Assembly (NCBI GenBank): GCA_043806135.1
Contig: JAZDHG010000025.1
Coordinates: 1-15,289, forward strand
Direction of reading: 5' to 3'
DNA: 15,289 nucleotides
Source of the DNA: JAGLQQ01 sp043806135
Lineage (GTDB): Bacteria > Omnitrophota > Gorgyraeia > B26-G9
Under the pieces are notes generated by a model. The model was not told the origin of the DNA and did no database searches. It worked only from the letters and a program-made list of their open reading frames with translations. Made by a program: the position numbers and the translations under genes. Of the stretch, positions 6,415 through 12,730 are shown one piece after another (position 1 is the first letter of the stretch; each line of letters starts with the position of its first letter).

Positions 6415-6627
6415 ATGAGCGCAGAAAACGCCAGGGTTATACTGTTTGGTCTTTTGGATAGCTGCCCTTTTGAATATGATGAAAACTGTCCGATAAAAGA
6501 TGTGCGCAAGCAGCCTGAGGCAAAAAAACATGCCTGGGCGCGAAGCTTATCCTTAAAAGAAGTCAATGAAGTAGTTGAACAGCATGAGCGATGTTTCTGG
6601 GAAAGAATGGAACAGGATAAAGCCTGA
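6415..6627 (+). CDS. small conserved-type Cys/His protein, function unknown
   Basis: The protein is 70 aa and largely helical. It has an ordered set of possible metal ligands: Cys17 (SCPFEYDENCP, with Cys25) and, near the end, EQHERC (His57, Cys60). The spacing Cys-x7-Cys-x31-His-x2-Cys looks deliberate and recalls small proteins in many bacteria with NCP and HxxC ends, to which no function is assigned. Between the ligands is a basic helix and the phrase SLSLKEVNEVVEQH. It is cytosolic, with no signal peptide. It lies 70 bp after the LuxR-type gene with no strong Shine-Dalgarno, so it may be read from the same transcript. A zinc-bound regulatory or adaptor role is only an inference. Confidence 0.6.
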   Translation: MSAENARVILFGLLDSCPFEYDENCPIKDVRKQPEAKKHAWARSLSLKEVNEVVEQHERCFWERMEQDKA

Positions 6628-6747
6628 GTTTTCTGCCGGCACGGCTGTCCCCTCCCTCAATGCAATTTAAGATTACAGCCCATAGAGTTTTATTGTCCGT
6701 AAAAATCAGCGGATATCCTGCACGTTAAACCCCTTTACAAAAATACA

Positions 6748-6775
6748 TTGCCAGGGGGTTTTCTTTTGGTATACA
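6748..6775 (+). promoter_or_regulatory. promoter of the rubrerythrin gene
   Basis: TTGCCA (6748-6753) and TATACA (6770-6775) are separated by 16 bp. Transcription would start near 6782. The -35 lies between the arms of an inverted repeat, AAACCCC (6727-6733) and GGGGTTT (6755-6761), with a T-rich tail. The repeat could be an upstream terminator or an operator overlapping the promoter. Confidence 0.5.
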
Positions 6776-6830
6776 ATGAAAATCCGGCAAGAGGGATAAT
6801 CGCAAACATTTAAAACAGAGGGAGGAGATT

Positions 6831-7367
6831 ATGAGTGTTAAACAAGGTTCAAAGACAGAAAAAAATTTGCGCGCGGCATTTGCCGGTGAATCACAGGCCC
6901 GCAACAAGTATACATATTTTGCCAAAGTTGCCAGAAAAGAAGGATATAATTACATTGCTAAAATTTTTGAAGAAGCAGCAGAAAACGAGATGCAGCATGC
7001 TAAAAACGAATTAAAACTGCTCCACGGCATAGGCGATACAAAGGCAAATTTAAAAGAGGCGCTGGAAGGGGAAACGCATGAGACAATCACCATGTATCCG
7101 ACTTTTGCCAAAGAAGCAGAGAAAGAAGGTAATGCAGAGGCAGCACGTTTGTTCAGGCAGATAGCCAAGATTGAAAAGGAACATGGAGACAGGTATAAAA
7201 AACTTTTGGAAATGGTTAAAAACGGCACGGTGTATAAACGGGAAAAGCCGATAAAGTGGAAATGCAGCGTATGCGGTTTTATACACGAAGGCAAAGAGCC
7301 GCCGGTAAAATGCCCTTGCTGCGACCACCCGAAAGAATATTATGAGCCGGAGTCCTTGGTTTTTTAA
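6831..7367 (+). CDS. rbr: rubrerythrin
   Basis: This 178-aa protein is the normal length for classical rubrerythrin. It reduces hydrogen peroxide to water with electrons from rubredoxin or NADH oxidoreductases, and protects anaerobes. The N-terminal four-helix ferritin-like domain carries the diiron ligands: Glu20 (AGESQARN), Glu53 and His56 (ENEMQH), Glu81 and Glu84 (EGETHE), and Glu115 and His118 (EKEH). The C-terminal rubredoxin domain has CSVC (Cys145, Cys148) and CPCC (Cys161, Cys164), which hold one iron. All key residues are present. A strong Shine-Dalgarno (AGGGAGGAG, 6819-6827) suggests high expression. It is a single gene with its own promoter and points to an anaerobic or microaerophilic life. 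I see no PerR-like operator with certainty. Confidence 0.95.
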   Translation: MSVKQGSKTEKNLRAAFAGESQARNKYTYFAKVARKEGYNYIAKIFEEAAENEMQHAKNELKLLHGIGDTKANLKEALEGETHETITMYPTFAKEAEKEGNAEAARLFRQIAKIEKEHGDRYKKLLEMVKNGTVYKREKPIKWKCSVCGFIHEGKEPPVKCPCCDHPKEYYEPESLVF

Positions 7368-7460
7368 GACAAAACATGGATTAACTACTGAAAGGGAAAG
7401 CACGTTTGCAGGAAAAAACCGATGACTTCCAAAAATCAGGTCTTTGCAAATCGGTACCGT

Positions 7461-7490
7461 GAGCGCTGTAAGTGCTCATCCCTTTCTTTT
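7461..7490 (+). terminator. probable terminator after rubrerythrin
   Basis: GAGCGC (7461-7466) pairs with GTGCTC (7472-7477) around TGTAA, followed by a pyrimidine tail CCCTTTCTTTT. The T-run is broken, so the call is modest. A longer-range pair ACCGAT (7418-7423) / ATCGGT (7450-7455) lies just before it. Confidence 0.4.
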
Positions 7491-7501
7491 GCCAAGTAAA
7501 A

Positions 7502-7530
7502 TTGACAGAAGGGGTTTTCAAGAGTATTAT
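7502..7530 (+). promoter_or_regulatory. near-consensus sigma70 promoter of the small winged-helix-like gene
   Basis: TTGACA (7502-7507) and TATTAT (7525-7530) have a 17-bp spacer. The start would be near 7537, leaving a 30-nt leader that contains the Shine-Dalgarno AAAGAGGTG (7556-7564). Confidence 0.7.
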
Positions 7531-7566
7531 TTATGTATGTATTTATAATATTTGCAAAGAGGTGTA

Positions 7567-7872
7567 ATGGATAGTTCACAGAACCGACAACAAGAAATAT
7601 ACAGAGTACAGCAGGAAATTCTTGCTTACCTGAATGCTAAGCCGGATAACCGTGCCGTATCAAAGGAATTGATAAGCAATATCAATTGCCGGGCGGACAT
7701 TTTCTGCGAAAGCATCAGGGGGCTTAATGCCGGAGGTTTTATCGTGGGGCCTGAGTTTACGGAAGAAATGGTCGCAGAAAGCGGTAATAACAACTTCAGA
7801 CATTCAACGCAGATGACCGGAGCGGGACAGGAAAAATATATTGGAATGATCAGGGAAGAGCAGTCAGAATAA
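7567..7872 (+). CDS. small winged-helix-like protein, function unknown
   Basis: The protein is 101 aa from the ATG at 7567, which has a Shine-Dalgarno (AAAGAGGTG) just before it; an in-frame TTG at 7552 lacks one. The arrangement is helix (EIYRVQQEILAYLNAKP), helix-turn-helix (AVSKELISNINCRADIFCESIRGLNAGGFIV), then a two-strand wing and a last helix starting TGAGQEKYIGMI. This matches the winged-helix pattern of ArsR/MarR-like regulators, where the phrase TxxGxxY closes the wing. I cannot place it in a named family. Two Cys (41 and 47) in the recognition region could sense redox or metal. The promoter is strong and the gene is probably monocistronic. The neighbours (rubrerythrin, MscS) hint at stress control. 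Confidence 0.6.
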   Translation: MDSSQNRQQEIYRVQQEILAYLNAKPDNRAVSKELISNINCRADIFCESIRGLNAGGFIVGPEFTEEMVAESGNNNFRHSTQMTGAGQEKYIGMIREEQSE

Positions 7873-7976
7873 AACAAATCCCTCTCTTCGTTTAAGACTT
7901 AATCAAGAGTAATTTTTTTAGACGATAAACAGCCGCTGGCCTTGTTCAAGCTGCTTTTGGGGGTATTTATGGCCCA

Positions 7977-8003
7977 TCTCTGATCGGCAGAGAGATTTTT
8001 TTA
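7977..8003 (+). terminator. intrinsic terminator just before the mscS Shine-Dalgarno
   Basis: TCTCTG (7977-7982), loop ATCGG, and CAGAGA (7988-7993) form a 6-bp stem, followed by GA and seven T. It ends about 7 bp before the Shine-Dalgarno of the MscS gene (AAGGGGG, 8010-8016). No promoter fits between the two, so the channel gene is either attenuated here or read through. A weak TTGTTC/TATTTA pair (7942-7969) lies upstream. Confidence 0.65.
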
Positions 8004-8025
8004 GATTTTAAGGGGGAAGACACTT

Positions 8026-9075
8026 ATGAGCACAGAATTTTTGAATAACGTTTATTTTGGTAATAAACTGTTGGATTACCTGATCTTTCTAGGTATGTTT
8101 TGCGGTTCTTTAATCATGCTGATATCGTTTGAACAGCTCGTGCTCAGCCGCTTAAAAAAATGGGCAGCAAGTACAACGACCAAGCTTGATGACTTTATTG
8201 TCGGTATTTTCCATAAAAATATAATGCCATTATTATATTTTGGCGCGATGTATATAAGCACACATAAATTGTTATTACCTGAGCTGATAAAAAAGTTCAT
8301 TGATGTCGCAGGGGTTGTAATAATTACTGTGATGGCGATACGTTTTCTTGTTGCGCTTAGCAGCTATGTTTTATATGTTTTGTGGATCAAGCCTGAAAAA
8401 AACGAGGCCAGGGAGCACAGTTTAAAAGGCTTTTTAAGCGTTATCAAGATACTTATCTGGGGGATCGGCATTGTTTTTCTTCTGGATAATCTCGGATTTA
8501 AGGTATCAACGGTGATTGCCGGGCTTGGCATCGGCGGTATAGCAGTTGCCCTTGCCGCACAGGCGGTTTTAGGCGACGTGTTCAGTTTTTTCTCTATTTT
8601 ATTTGACCGTCCGTTTGAAGTAGGCGATTTTATAATAATTGGAGATTATTTAGGGGTAGTTGAGTATATCGGCATGAAAACAACACGTATTCGCTCACTT
8701 GGCGGTGAACAGCTGATATTTTCGAATACCGATTTGACTAATTCACGCGTGCGTAATTATAAACGTATGGCAGAACGCAGGGTGGTATTTAAACTGGGGG
8801 TAACTTATCAGACAACCCCTGCGCAGATGGCAAAAATTCCCGGATATATTAAGGAGATCATTAACAAAACCCCAAATACACGTTTTGACCGGGCACACTT
8901 TTTTTCCTATGGAGATTTCAGCCTGGTTCTGGAAATCGTATATTATGTTCTGAGCCCTGATTATAATAAATATATGGACATCCAGCAGGAAATAAACCTG
9001 GGAATCATGAAAAAATTTGAAGAGGGGAAAATAGAGTTTGCATATCCGACACAGACACTGTATGTAAACAAATAG
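8026..9075 (+). CDS. mscS: MscS-family mechanosensitive ion channel
   Basis: This 349-aa inner-membrane protein belongs to the small-conductance mechanosensitive channel family, which opens under membrane tension to release solutes on osmotic downshock. Likely membrane segments are about 17-38, 66-84, 92-118, 135-153 and the pore helix 160-193. The pore helix has the family pattern of small residues in IAGLGIGGIAVALAAQAVLGDVFS. The cytoplasmic beta domain follows at once with FDRPFEVGDFIIIGDYLGVVEYIGMKTTRIRSLGGEQLIFSNTDL, the signature of MscS. The C-terminal alpha/beta part ends at about 345. It has two more N-terminal helices than E. coli MscS, typical of the five-helix subgroup. A good Shine-Dalgarno (AAGGGGG) precedes the ATG, and an intrinsic terminator lies directly upstream. 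Confidence 0.93.
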   Translation: MSTEFLNNVYFGNKLLDYLIFLGMFCGSLIMLISFEQLVLSRLKKWAASTTTKLDDFIVGIFHKNIMPLLYFGAMYISTHKLLLPELIKKFIDVAGVVIITVMAIRFLVALSSYVLYVLWIKPEKNEAREHSLKGFLSVIKILIWGIGIVFLLDNLGFKVSTVIAGLGIGGIAVALAAQAVLGDVFSFFSILFDRPFEVGDFIIIGDYLGVVEYIGMKTTRIRSLGGEQLIFSNTDLTNSRVRNYKRMAERRVVFKLGVTYQTTPAQMAKIPGYIKEIINKTPNTRFDRAHFFSYGDFSLVLEIVYYVLSPDYNKYMDIQQEINLGIMKKFEEGKIEFAYPTQTLYVNK

Positions 9076-9088
9076 CAGCAGGCAAATG

Positions 9089-9120
9089 GCTGATGAGCTC
9101 ATCAGCTTATGAGCTAACTA
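9089..9120 (+). repeat. period-8 degenerate tandem repeat with an 18-bp palindrome
   Basis: Four successive 8-mers fit GCTNANNA: GCTGATGA, GCTCATCA, GCTTATGA and GCTAACTA. Bases 9089-9106 form the perfect palindrome GCTGATGAGCTCATCAGC. It lies 3 bp before the Shine-Dalgarno (AGGAG, 9123-9127) of the GroES-like gene. It does not match CIRCE, the usual groES operator. No T-run follows, so it is not a terminator. Confidence 0.7.
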
Positions 9121-9132
9121 CCAGGAGTTGTT

Positions 9133-9507
9133 ATGGCCAGAGAATTAATTATAATCGGCGATAGGGTTTTGATCAAGCCGGACAATAAGAAAGAAATGAC
9201 CAATTCCGGTTTATACCTGCCGCAGGGCACTTATGAAAAGGAAAAAGTGCATAGCGGCAAAATTATCAAGGTAGGCCCGGGCATGCCTGTACCGGAACCG
9301 CAGGATCTAAGCAGTGAGATATGGAAGGAAAAACAGAATAATACCGCAGGCCAGTATTTCCCCCTGCAGGCCAAGGTCAATGACCGGGCGATATTTCTTA
9401 AGAACTCAGCCGTGGAAATAGAATACGAAAATGTGGAATACATAATCGTTCCGCAGGCAGCAATTCTGGCCTTGATCAGGGATGATGTGATGGATGACAT
9501 GGTCTAA
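9133..9507 (+). CDS. divergent GroES-like co-chaperonin (Cpn10 fold)
   Basis: The protein is 124 aa, about 30 longer than canonical GroES. The Cpn10 pattern is clear: IGDRVLIKPDNKKEMTNSGLYLP at residues 8-30 (strand, mobile loop), then SGKIIKVGPG (41-50), DRAIFLKNSAVEIEYENVEYIIVPQAAILALI at the end. The extra length is an insert at about 51-78 (PVPEPQDLSSEIWKEKQNNTAGQYFPLQ), in the place of the roof loop, which in GroES is short. No groEL follows; the next gene is an MBL hydrolase 37 bp downstream. It is therefore likely an accessory co-chaperonin paralogue, not the housekeeping one. The mobile-loop hydrophobic residues (Gly-Leu-Tyr-Leu) that contact GroEL are kept, so binding to a chaperonin is plausible. 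Confidence 0.85.
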   Translation: MARELIIIGDRVLIKPDNKKEMTNSGLYLPQGTYEKEKVHSGKIIKVGPGMPVPEPQDLSSEIWKEKQNNTAGQYFPLQAKVNDRAIFLKNSAVEIEYENVEYIIVPQAAILALIRDDVMDDMV

Positions 9508-9544
9508 ACGTCCGGATTGGTTTTGTTGTAGGCGGGGAAAAATT

Positions 9545-10363
9545 ATGCGCAAAAATCAGGTTCTTTCTGCCAACCTAAATAAGAAAGAACCCAAAAATAA
9601 TGGCGGAAAGCAAAAAGCATTGAAGATAATTTTCTTAGGTACGAACGGATGGTTTGATACCCAAACAGGCAACACCGTTTGCACATTGATCAAGACCGAT
9701 ACATGTAATATTATTCTTGATGCCGGCTTCGGCTTTGCCAAGGCCGACCGATATCTTGATAATACAAAACCCACAGGCATTTTTTTAAGCCATATTCACC
9801 TTGATCATATAGTTGGACTGCATGCTTTAGCCAAGTTCAAATTTCCTAAAGGACTTTCTGTTTATGCGCCTAAATCTGCGCTTAAGCGCCTGAAAAAATT
9901 TATTGCCCAGCCGTTCACATTGCCATTGCGGGATTTGCCGTTTAAAGTAAAGATTTCAGGTGCTTTGAAAAAAATGCGTTTTGCGGGAGTCTCCATCGAA
10001 ACTCTAGAACTTGTGCATGCAAGTGACTGCTTAGGATACCGCTTCCAATGCCCGAGTAAAATCATCGCATACTGTACTGATACAGGAAGCTGTGAGAACA
10101 TTGTCAAGCTTGGCCGAAATGCGGATATGCTCATTACCGAATGCGCTCTCAGAAAAGGACAGGATGACGGAGGATGGCCGCATCTTGATCCGCTGCAGGC
10201 GGCATTGCTGGCAAAAAAATCAGGTGCGCACAGGCTTGTATTGACTCACTTCGATGCAGATAATCATCCTACTGCAAAACATCGCAGCCTTGCCGAGCAG
10301 CAAGCCCGGAAAATATTCCGTAAAAGTATAGCTGCTATCGACGGACTTACAATATCATTGTGA
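9545..10363 (+). CDS. MBL-fold metallohydrolase, RNase Z/ElaC-like
   Basis: The protein is 272 aa from the ATG at 9545, preceded by GGCGGGGAAA; an upstream in-frame ATG at 9494 would overlap the GroES-like gene. The first 25 residues are basic and probably unstructured. The metallo-beta-lactamase fold starts at LKIIFLGTNG. Metal ligands are HIHLDH (His83, His85, Asp87, His88), His158 (ELVHASDCLGYRF), Asp179 (YCTDTG) and His235 (LTHFD). WPHLDPLQAALLAKKSGAHRLVLTHFD is the C-terminal pattern of the RNase Z/arylsulfatase-type group. The protein binds two metals (usually Zn) in the cytosol. It could be a tRNA 3'-processing nuclease or a small-molecule phosphodiesterase; the flexible exosite arm of true RNase Z is not evident, so I keep the family-level call. 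Probably co-transcribed with the GroES-like gene. Confidence 0.85.
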   Translation: MRKNQVLSANLNKKEPKNNGGKQKALKIIFLGTNGWFDTQTGNTVCTLIKTDTCNIILDAGFGFAKADRYLDNTKPTGIFLSHIHLDHIVGLHALAKFKFPKGLSVYAPKSALKRLKKFIAQPFTLPLRDLPFKVKISGALKKMRFAGVSIETLELVHASDCLGYRFQCPSKIIAYCTDTGSCENIVKLGRNADMLITECALRKGQDDGGWPHLDPLQAALLAKKSGAHRLVLTHFDADNHPTAKHRSLAEQQARKIFRKSIAAIDGLTISL

Positions 10364-10400
10364 ATCCGCAAGCAAGCTTTGCTGTGGTCTGAAAATTTAT

Positions 10401-10441
10401 CAAAGACATCCGATAACGAGAAAGCAGCAGGATGTCTTGAT
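10401..10441. promoter_or_regulatory. inverted repeat upstream of the LolA-TlpA gene
   Basis: AAGACATCC (10403-10411) and GGATGTCTT (10430-10438) are perfect complements with an 18-nt loop; the outer TCA/TGA extend the stem across a bulge. There is no T-run, so either an operator or a weak terminator of the previous gene. Confidence 0.4.
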
Positions 10442-10509
10442 TCCAGAGATTAAACACTCGATTACAAGCATAATCCAGCTTAGGTATGAGGATTATACCA
10501 GGAAATGTA

Positions 10510-11760
10510 ATGAAAAAAATACTCCTGATCGTTGTTTGTGCGACGGTTTTATTTTTCTTAGGCAATTTTTCTGTTTTAACTTGGGCTCAGGAAGCTGACC
10601 CTGAGCAGGTGATAAAGCTGATACAAGAGAGCATAGAAATGCTCCAAGACGTATCTACATCCTTGACCCAGCATAATCAGTCCGGAGGAATGGACACAAG
10701 TTTCAGCGGAACGCTGCAGTTTAAAAGCCCGGATAAAATTAAAGCGAATATTGAAATATCGGACAACGCGGACAAAAAACTCAGAAGCCTGTCTGTATAT
10801 GATGGTAATGTCTTATGGCAGGAACAGACCGACTCAAATAACGGAAAAATAACTGTGTTTAAATCAATAATGCCGAGCGCAGCTCCCCAGGCAAGAGAGT
10901 TTATGCGGCAGTTTAACCCGAAAGAGCAGCTGCAAAGCTTGCTGAACGACTATGCGGTGTTTTCTGTTAAGAAAGAAGAAGCAGAGGGGAGGACTGTTTA
11001 TGTTCTTGAGATGGAAATAAAACCGCAGGTGCGCCGGAAGATGATCCAAATGCTTAAAGCGTTTTTAAATAACGCAGAGACCGGCGAGCTGATTCCGGAC
11101 ATGGCCGTCCTTTACTGGGATGCTAAGACAAAATATACCGCTAGACTCCAGATGTACAGCAAAAATCAAGAGCTTAAAATATTGACAATATATACAAATA
11201 CCAAAATAAATTCAGGGATCGATGAGGCCGCGTTCACTTACAATGCCCCGGAAGGTGCCAATATTATCGATATATCTGATATTATGGCCGAGGAAGTAGT
11301 AAAGAGCGAATTAGAAGGCGCTGACCATGAACTTGTGGGATCGGCTTGCCCTGTATTTTCTCTGCCGGATCTTTTTGGAGAAATAGTGCATTCCGATGCG
11401 CTGCGCGATAAAGTGGTTATTATTAATTTTTGGGAACACTGGTGCCCTCCATGCGAAAAAGAGCTGCCTTTGCTCGAGAGCCTGTTCCAAAGCGTCTTTG
11501 CGGAAGAAGTTCAGGTGCTTACAATAACCAGCGATGCTGAGCAAGCCATGCAGGTTGTTGAAGAAAACAGCTATTCTTTTCCGGTTTTGATAGATAAAGA
11601 GGCAAAACTGGCCAAGCAGCTTGACGTGCTGTCAATTCCCAGAACCTTTGTCTTGGATGGCCAGGGCGTGATCAGGTCGGTTTATATAGGTTATCATGAA
11701 GATATAAAGACGATTTTGACCGAACAGATAAACTTGCTAAGCGAAAATGAGGACGAATAA
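10510..11760 (+). CDS. exported fusion of LolA/LolB-like domain and TlpA/ResA-type thioredoxin
   Basis: The protein is 416 aa from the ATG at 10510, which has AGGAAATG in front; an ATG at 10486 is less likely. Residues 1-26 are a signal peptide (MKKILLIVVCATVLFFLGNFS..., cut near TWA-QEA). Residues about 30-255 are beta-rich with alternating charged strands (FSGTLQFKSPDKIKANIEIS, LSVYDGNVLWQE), the layout of LolA/LolB-type lipoprotein-binding domains. Residues about 270-410 are a thioredoxin fold of the TlpA group: VIINFWEHWCPPCEKELP holds the active Cys312 and Cys315, and the cis-Pro loop is SIPRTF (Pro377). It should act in the periplasm as a thiol reductase or oxidase. The N-terminal half suggests lipids or lipoproteins as targets. 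The gene is followed by the IMPase gene after 4 bp. Confidence 0.8.
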   Translation: MKKILLIVVCATVLFFLGNFSVLTWAQEADPEQVIKLIQESIEMLQDVSTSLTQHNQSGGMDTSFSGTLQFKSPDKIKANIEISDNADKKLRSLSVYDGNVLWQEQTDSNNGKITVFKSIMPSAAPQAREFMRQFNPKEQLQSLLNDYAVFSVKKEEAEGRTVYVLEMEIKPQVRRKMIQMLKAFLNNAETGELIPDMAVLYWDAKTKYTARLQMYSKNQELKILTIYTNTKINSGIDEAAFTYNAPEGANIIDISDIMAEEVVKSELEGADHELVGSACPVFSLPDLFGEIVHSDALRDKVVIINFWEHWCPPCEKELPLLESLFQSVFAEEVQVLTITSDAEQAMQVVEENSYSFPVLIDKEAKLAKQLDVLSIPRTFVLDGQGVIRSVYIGYHEDIKTILTEQINLLSENEDE

Positions 11761-11764
11761 GATA

Positions 11765-12550
11765 ATGAAAGAACTTAATGCTGCGGTCCAGGCTGCTTTA
11801 ATCGCAGGTGATATGATCAAATCCCGTTTTGGAAAAACGCAAAATATCCGCTTTAAGGGATCCATAAACATTGTTACTGATACCGATATTAAAGCAGAAA
11901 AACTGATCGTGAAAACATTAAAACAGAGATTCCCTCAGTATGGTTTTCTGGCAGAGGAGGGCTATGGACAAGACAAGGGGTCTGACCGCTGGATCATTGA
12001 CCCCCTGGATGGTACCACGAATTTTGCGCACGGATTCCCCTTTTTTGCTGTATCTATAGCTTTGGAAAAAGACGGGCAGATACGGACAGGCGTTGTCTAT
12101 GATCCTATACATCAGGAACTTTTTACAGCGGTTTGGGGCAAGGGAGCTTATTTAAATAAGAAAAAAATAAGAGTATCGAAAGTTAATAATCTGGGCAAGG
12201 CATTTTTAGCGACCGGATTTTCCTATGATTTTAAAGAAAAAAAAGACAATAATATCGATAATTTTTCAAAATTCCTTATGGCGAGCATGGCCGTGCGCAG
12301 GGCAGGAGCGGCGGTTATAGATTTATGCTATGTTGCCTGCGGCAGGTTTGACGGGTTCTGGGAAATGGACCTGCAGCCCTGGGATACGGCAGCAGCAGCA
12401 TTGATCATCAAAGAGGCAGGAGGGGAAATTACCCAGTTTGACGGCAGCCCTTTCAGCAACTATAAGAAAAATATGTTAGCCAGCAATGGCCTTATACATA
12501 AACAGATGTTAAATATATTTAATATTAAACAAGTACAAAGTAAAAAGTAA
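11765..12550 (+). CDS. inositol monophosphatase-family phosphatase (SuhB/IMPase)
   Basis: The protein is 261 aa from the ATG at 11765, with GAGGA (11751-11755) as Shine-Dalgarno inside the end of the previous gene; ATG at 11747 overlaps that gene and lacks one. IMPases are Mg-dependent, Li-sensitive phosphatases of inositol phosphates or related sugar phosphates. Catalytic residues are visible: Glu64-Glu65 (FLAEEGY), the metal motif WIIDPLDGTTNFAHG (Asp79, Asp82), and the C-terminal WDTAAAALIIKEAGG (Asp207). The length is normal for the family. The last codons (Lys-Gln-Val-Gln-Ser-Lys-Lys) run into an A-rich repeat, so the tail may be a later extension. The substrate is not determined; histidinol phosphatase, CysQ-like or inositol phosphatase are all possible. 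It forms an operon with the LolA-TlpA gene. Confidence 0.93.
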   Translation: MKELNAAVQAALIAGDMIKSRFGKTQNIRFKGSINIVTDTDIKAEKLIVKTLKQRFPQYGFLAEEGYGQDKGSDRWIIDPLDGTTNFAHGFPFFAVSIALEKDGQIRTGVVYDPIHQELFTAVWGKGAYLNKKKIRVSKVNNLGKAFLATGFSYDFKEKKDNNIDNFSKFLMASMAVRRAGAAVIDLCYVACGRFDGFWEMDLQPWDTAAAALIIKEAGGEITQFDGSPFSNYKKNMLASNGLIHKQMLNIFNIKQVQSKK

Positions 12551-12573
12551 AAAAGAAAAAGCATAAATAGGCC

Positions 12574-12594
12574 ATGGTCAATGGTCAATAGCTA
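12574..12594 (+). repeat. period-7 tandem repeat
   Basis: ATGGTCA occurs twice in a row (12574-12580 and 12581-12587), followed by a related ATAGCTA (12588-12594). It is in the gap between the IMPase gene and the TIM-barrel-like gene. A-rich repeats (AAAGTAAAAAGT-like, 12536-12560) come just before. Confidence 0.5.
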
Positions 12595-12663
12595 ACAGGA
12601 AACAACAGGGTAGAGGCTGCCATAGAAAGCTGAGAAAATTTGGGTTTTGGTGTGTGAAGCAAC

Positions 12664-12703
12664 TATTGGTAACCAATAGTAACGGTTAGTAACTGATAGT
12701 AAC
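12664..12703 (+). repeat. period-10 degenerate tandem repeat
   Basis: The block (A/G)GTAAC occurs four times at exact 10-bp steps, beginning at 12668, 12678, 12688 and 12698, each preceded by four variable bases. It ends about 27 bp before the next start codon. A 10-bp step places each block on nearly the same face of the helix. Confidence 0.65.
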
Positions 12704-12730
12704 CGGAAAAGTGTTAATGGGAGTGAATTT

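Noticed and set aside
6950..7403. Two long minus-strand frames opposite the rubrerythrin gene
   Set aside because: They mirror a gene with complete metal ligands and a strong Shine-Dalgarno, so they are shadows of its codon pattern.
9089..9120. CIRCE element of groES
   Set aside because: The spacing and sequence do not match TTAGCACTC-N9-GAGTGCTAA; the site is a tandem repeat with an uninterrupted palindrome.
9494..9544. Earlier ATG of the MBL-fold gene
   Set aside because: It overlaps the GroES-like gene, has no Shine-Dalgarno, and the added residues are not like the fold.
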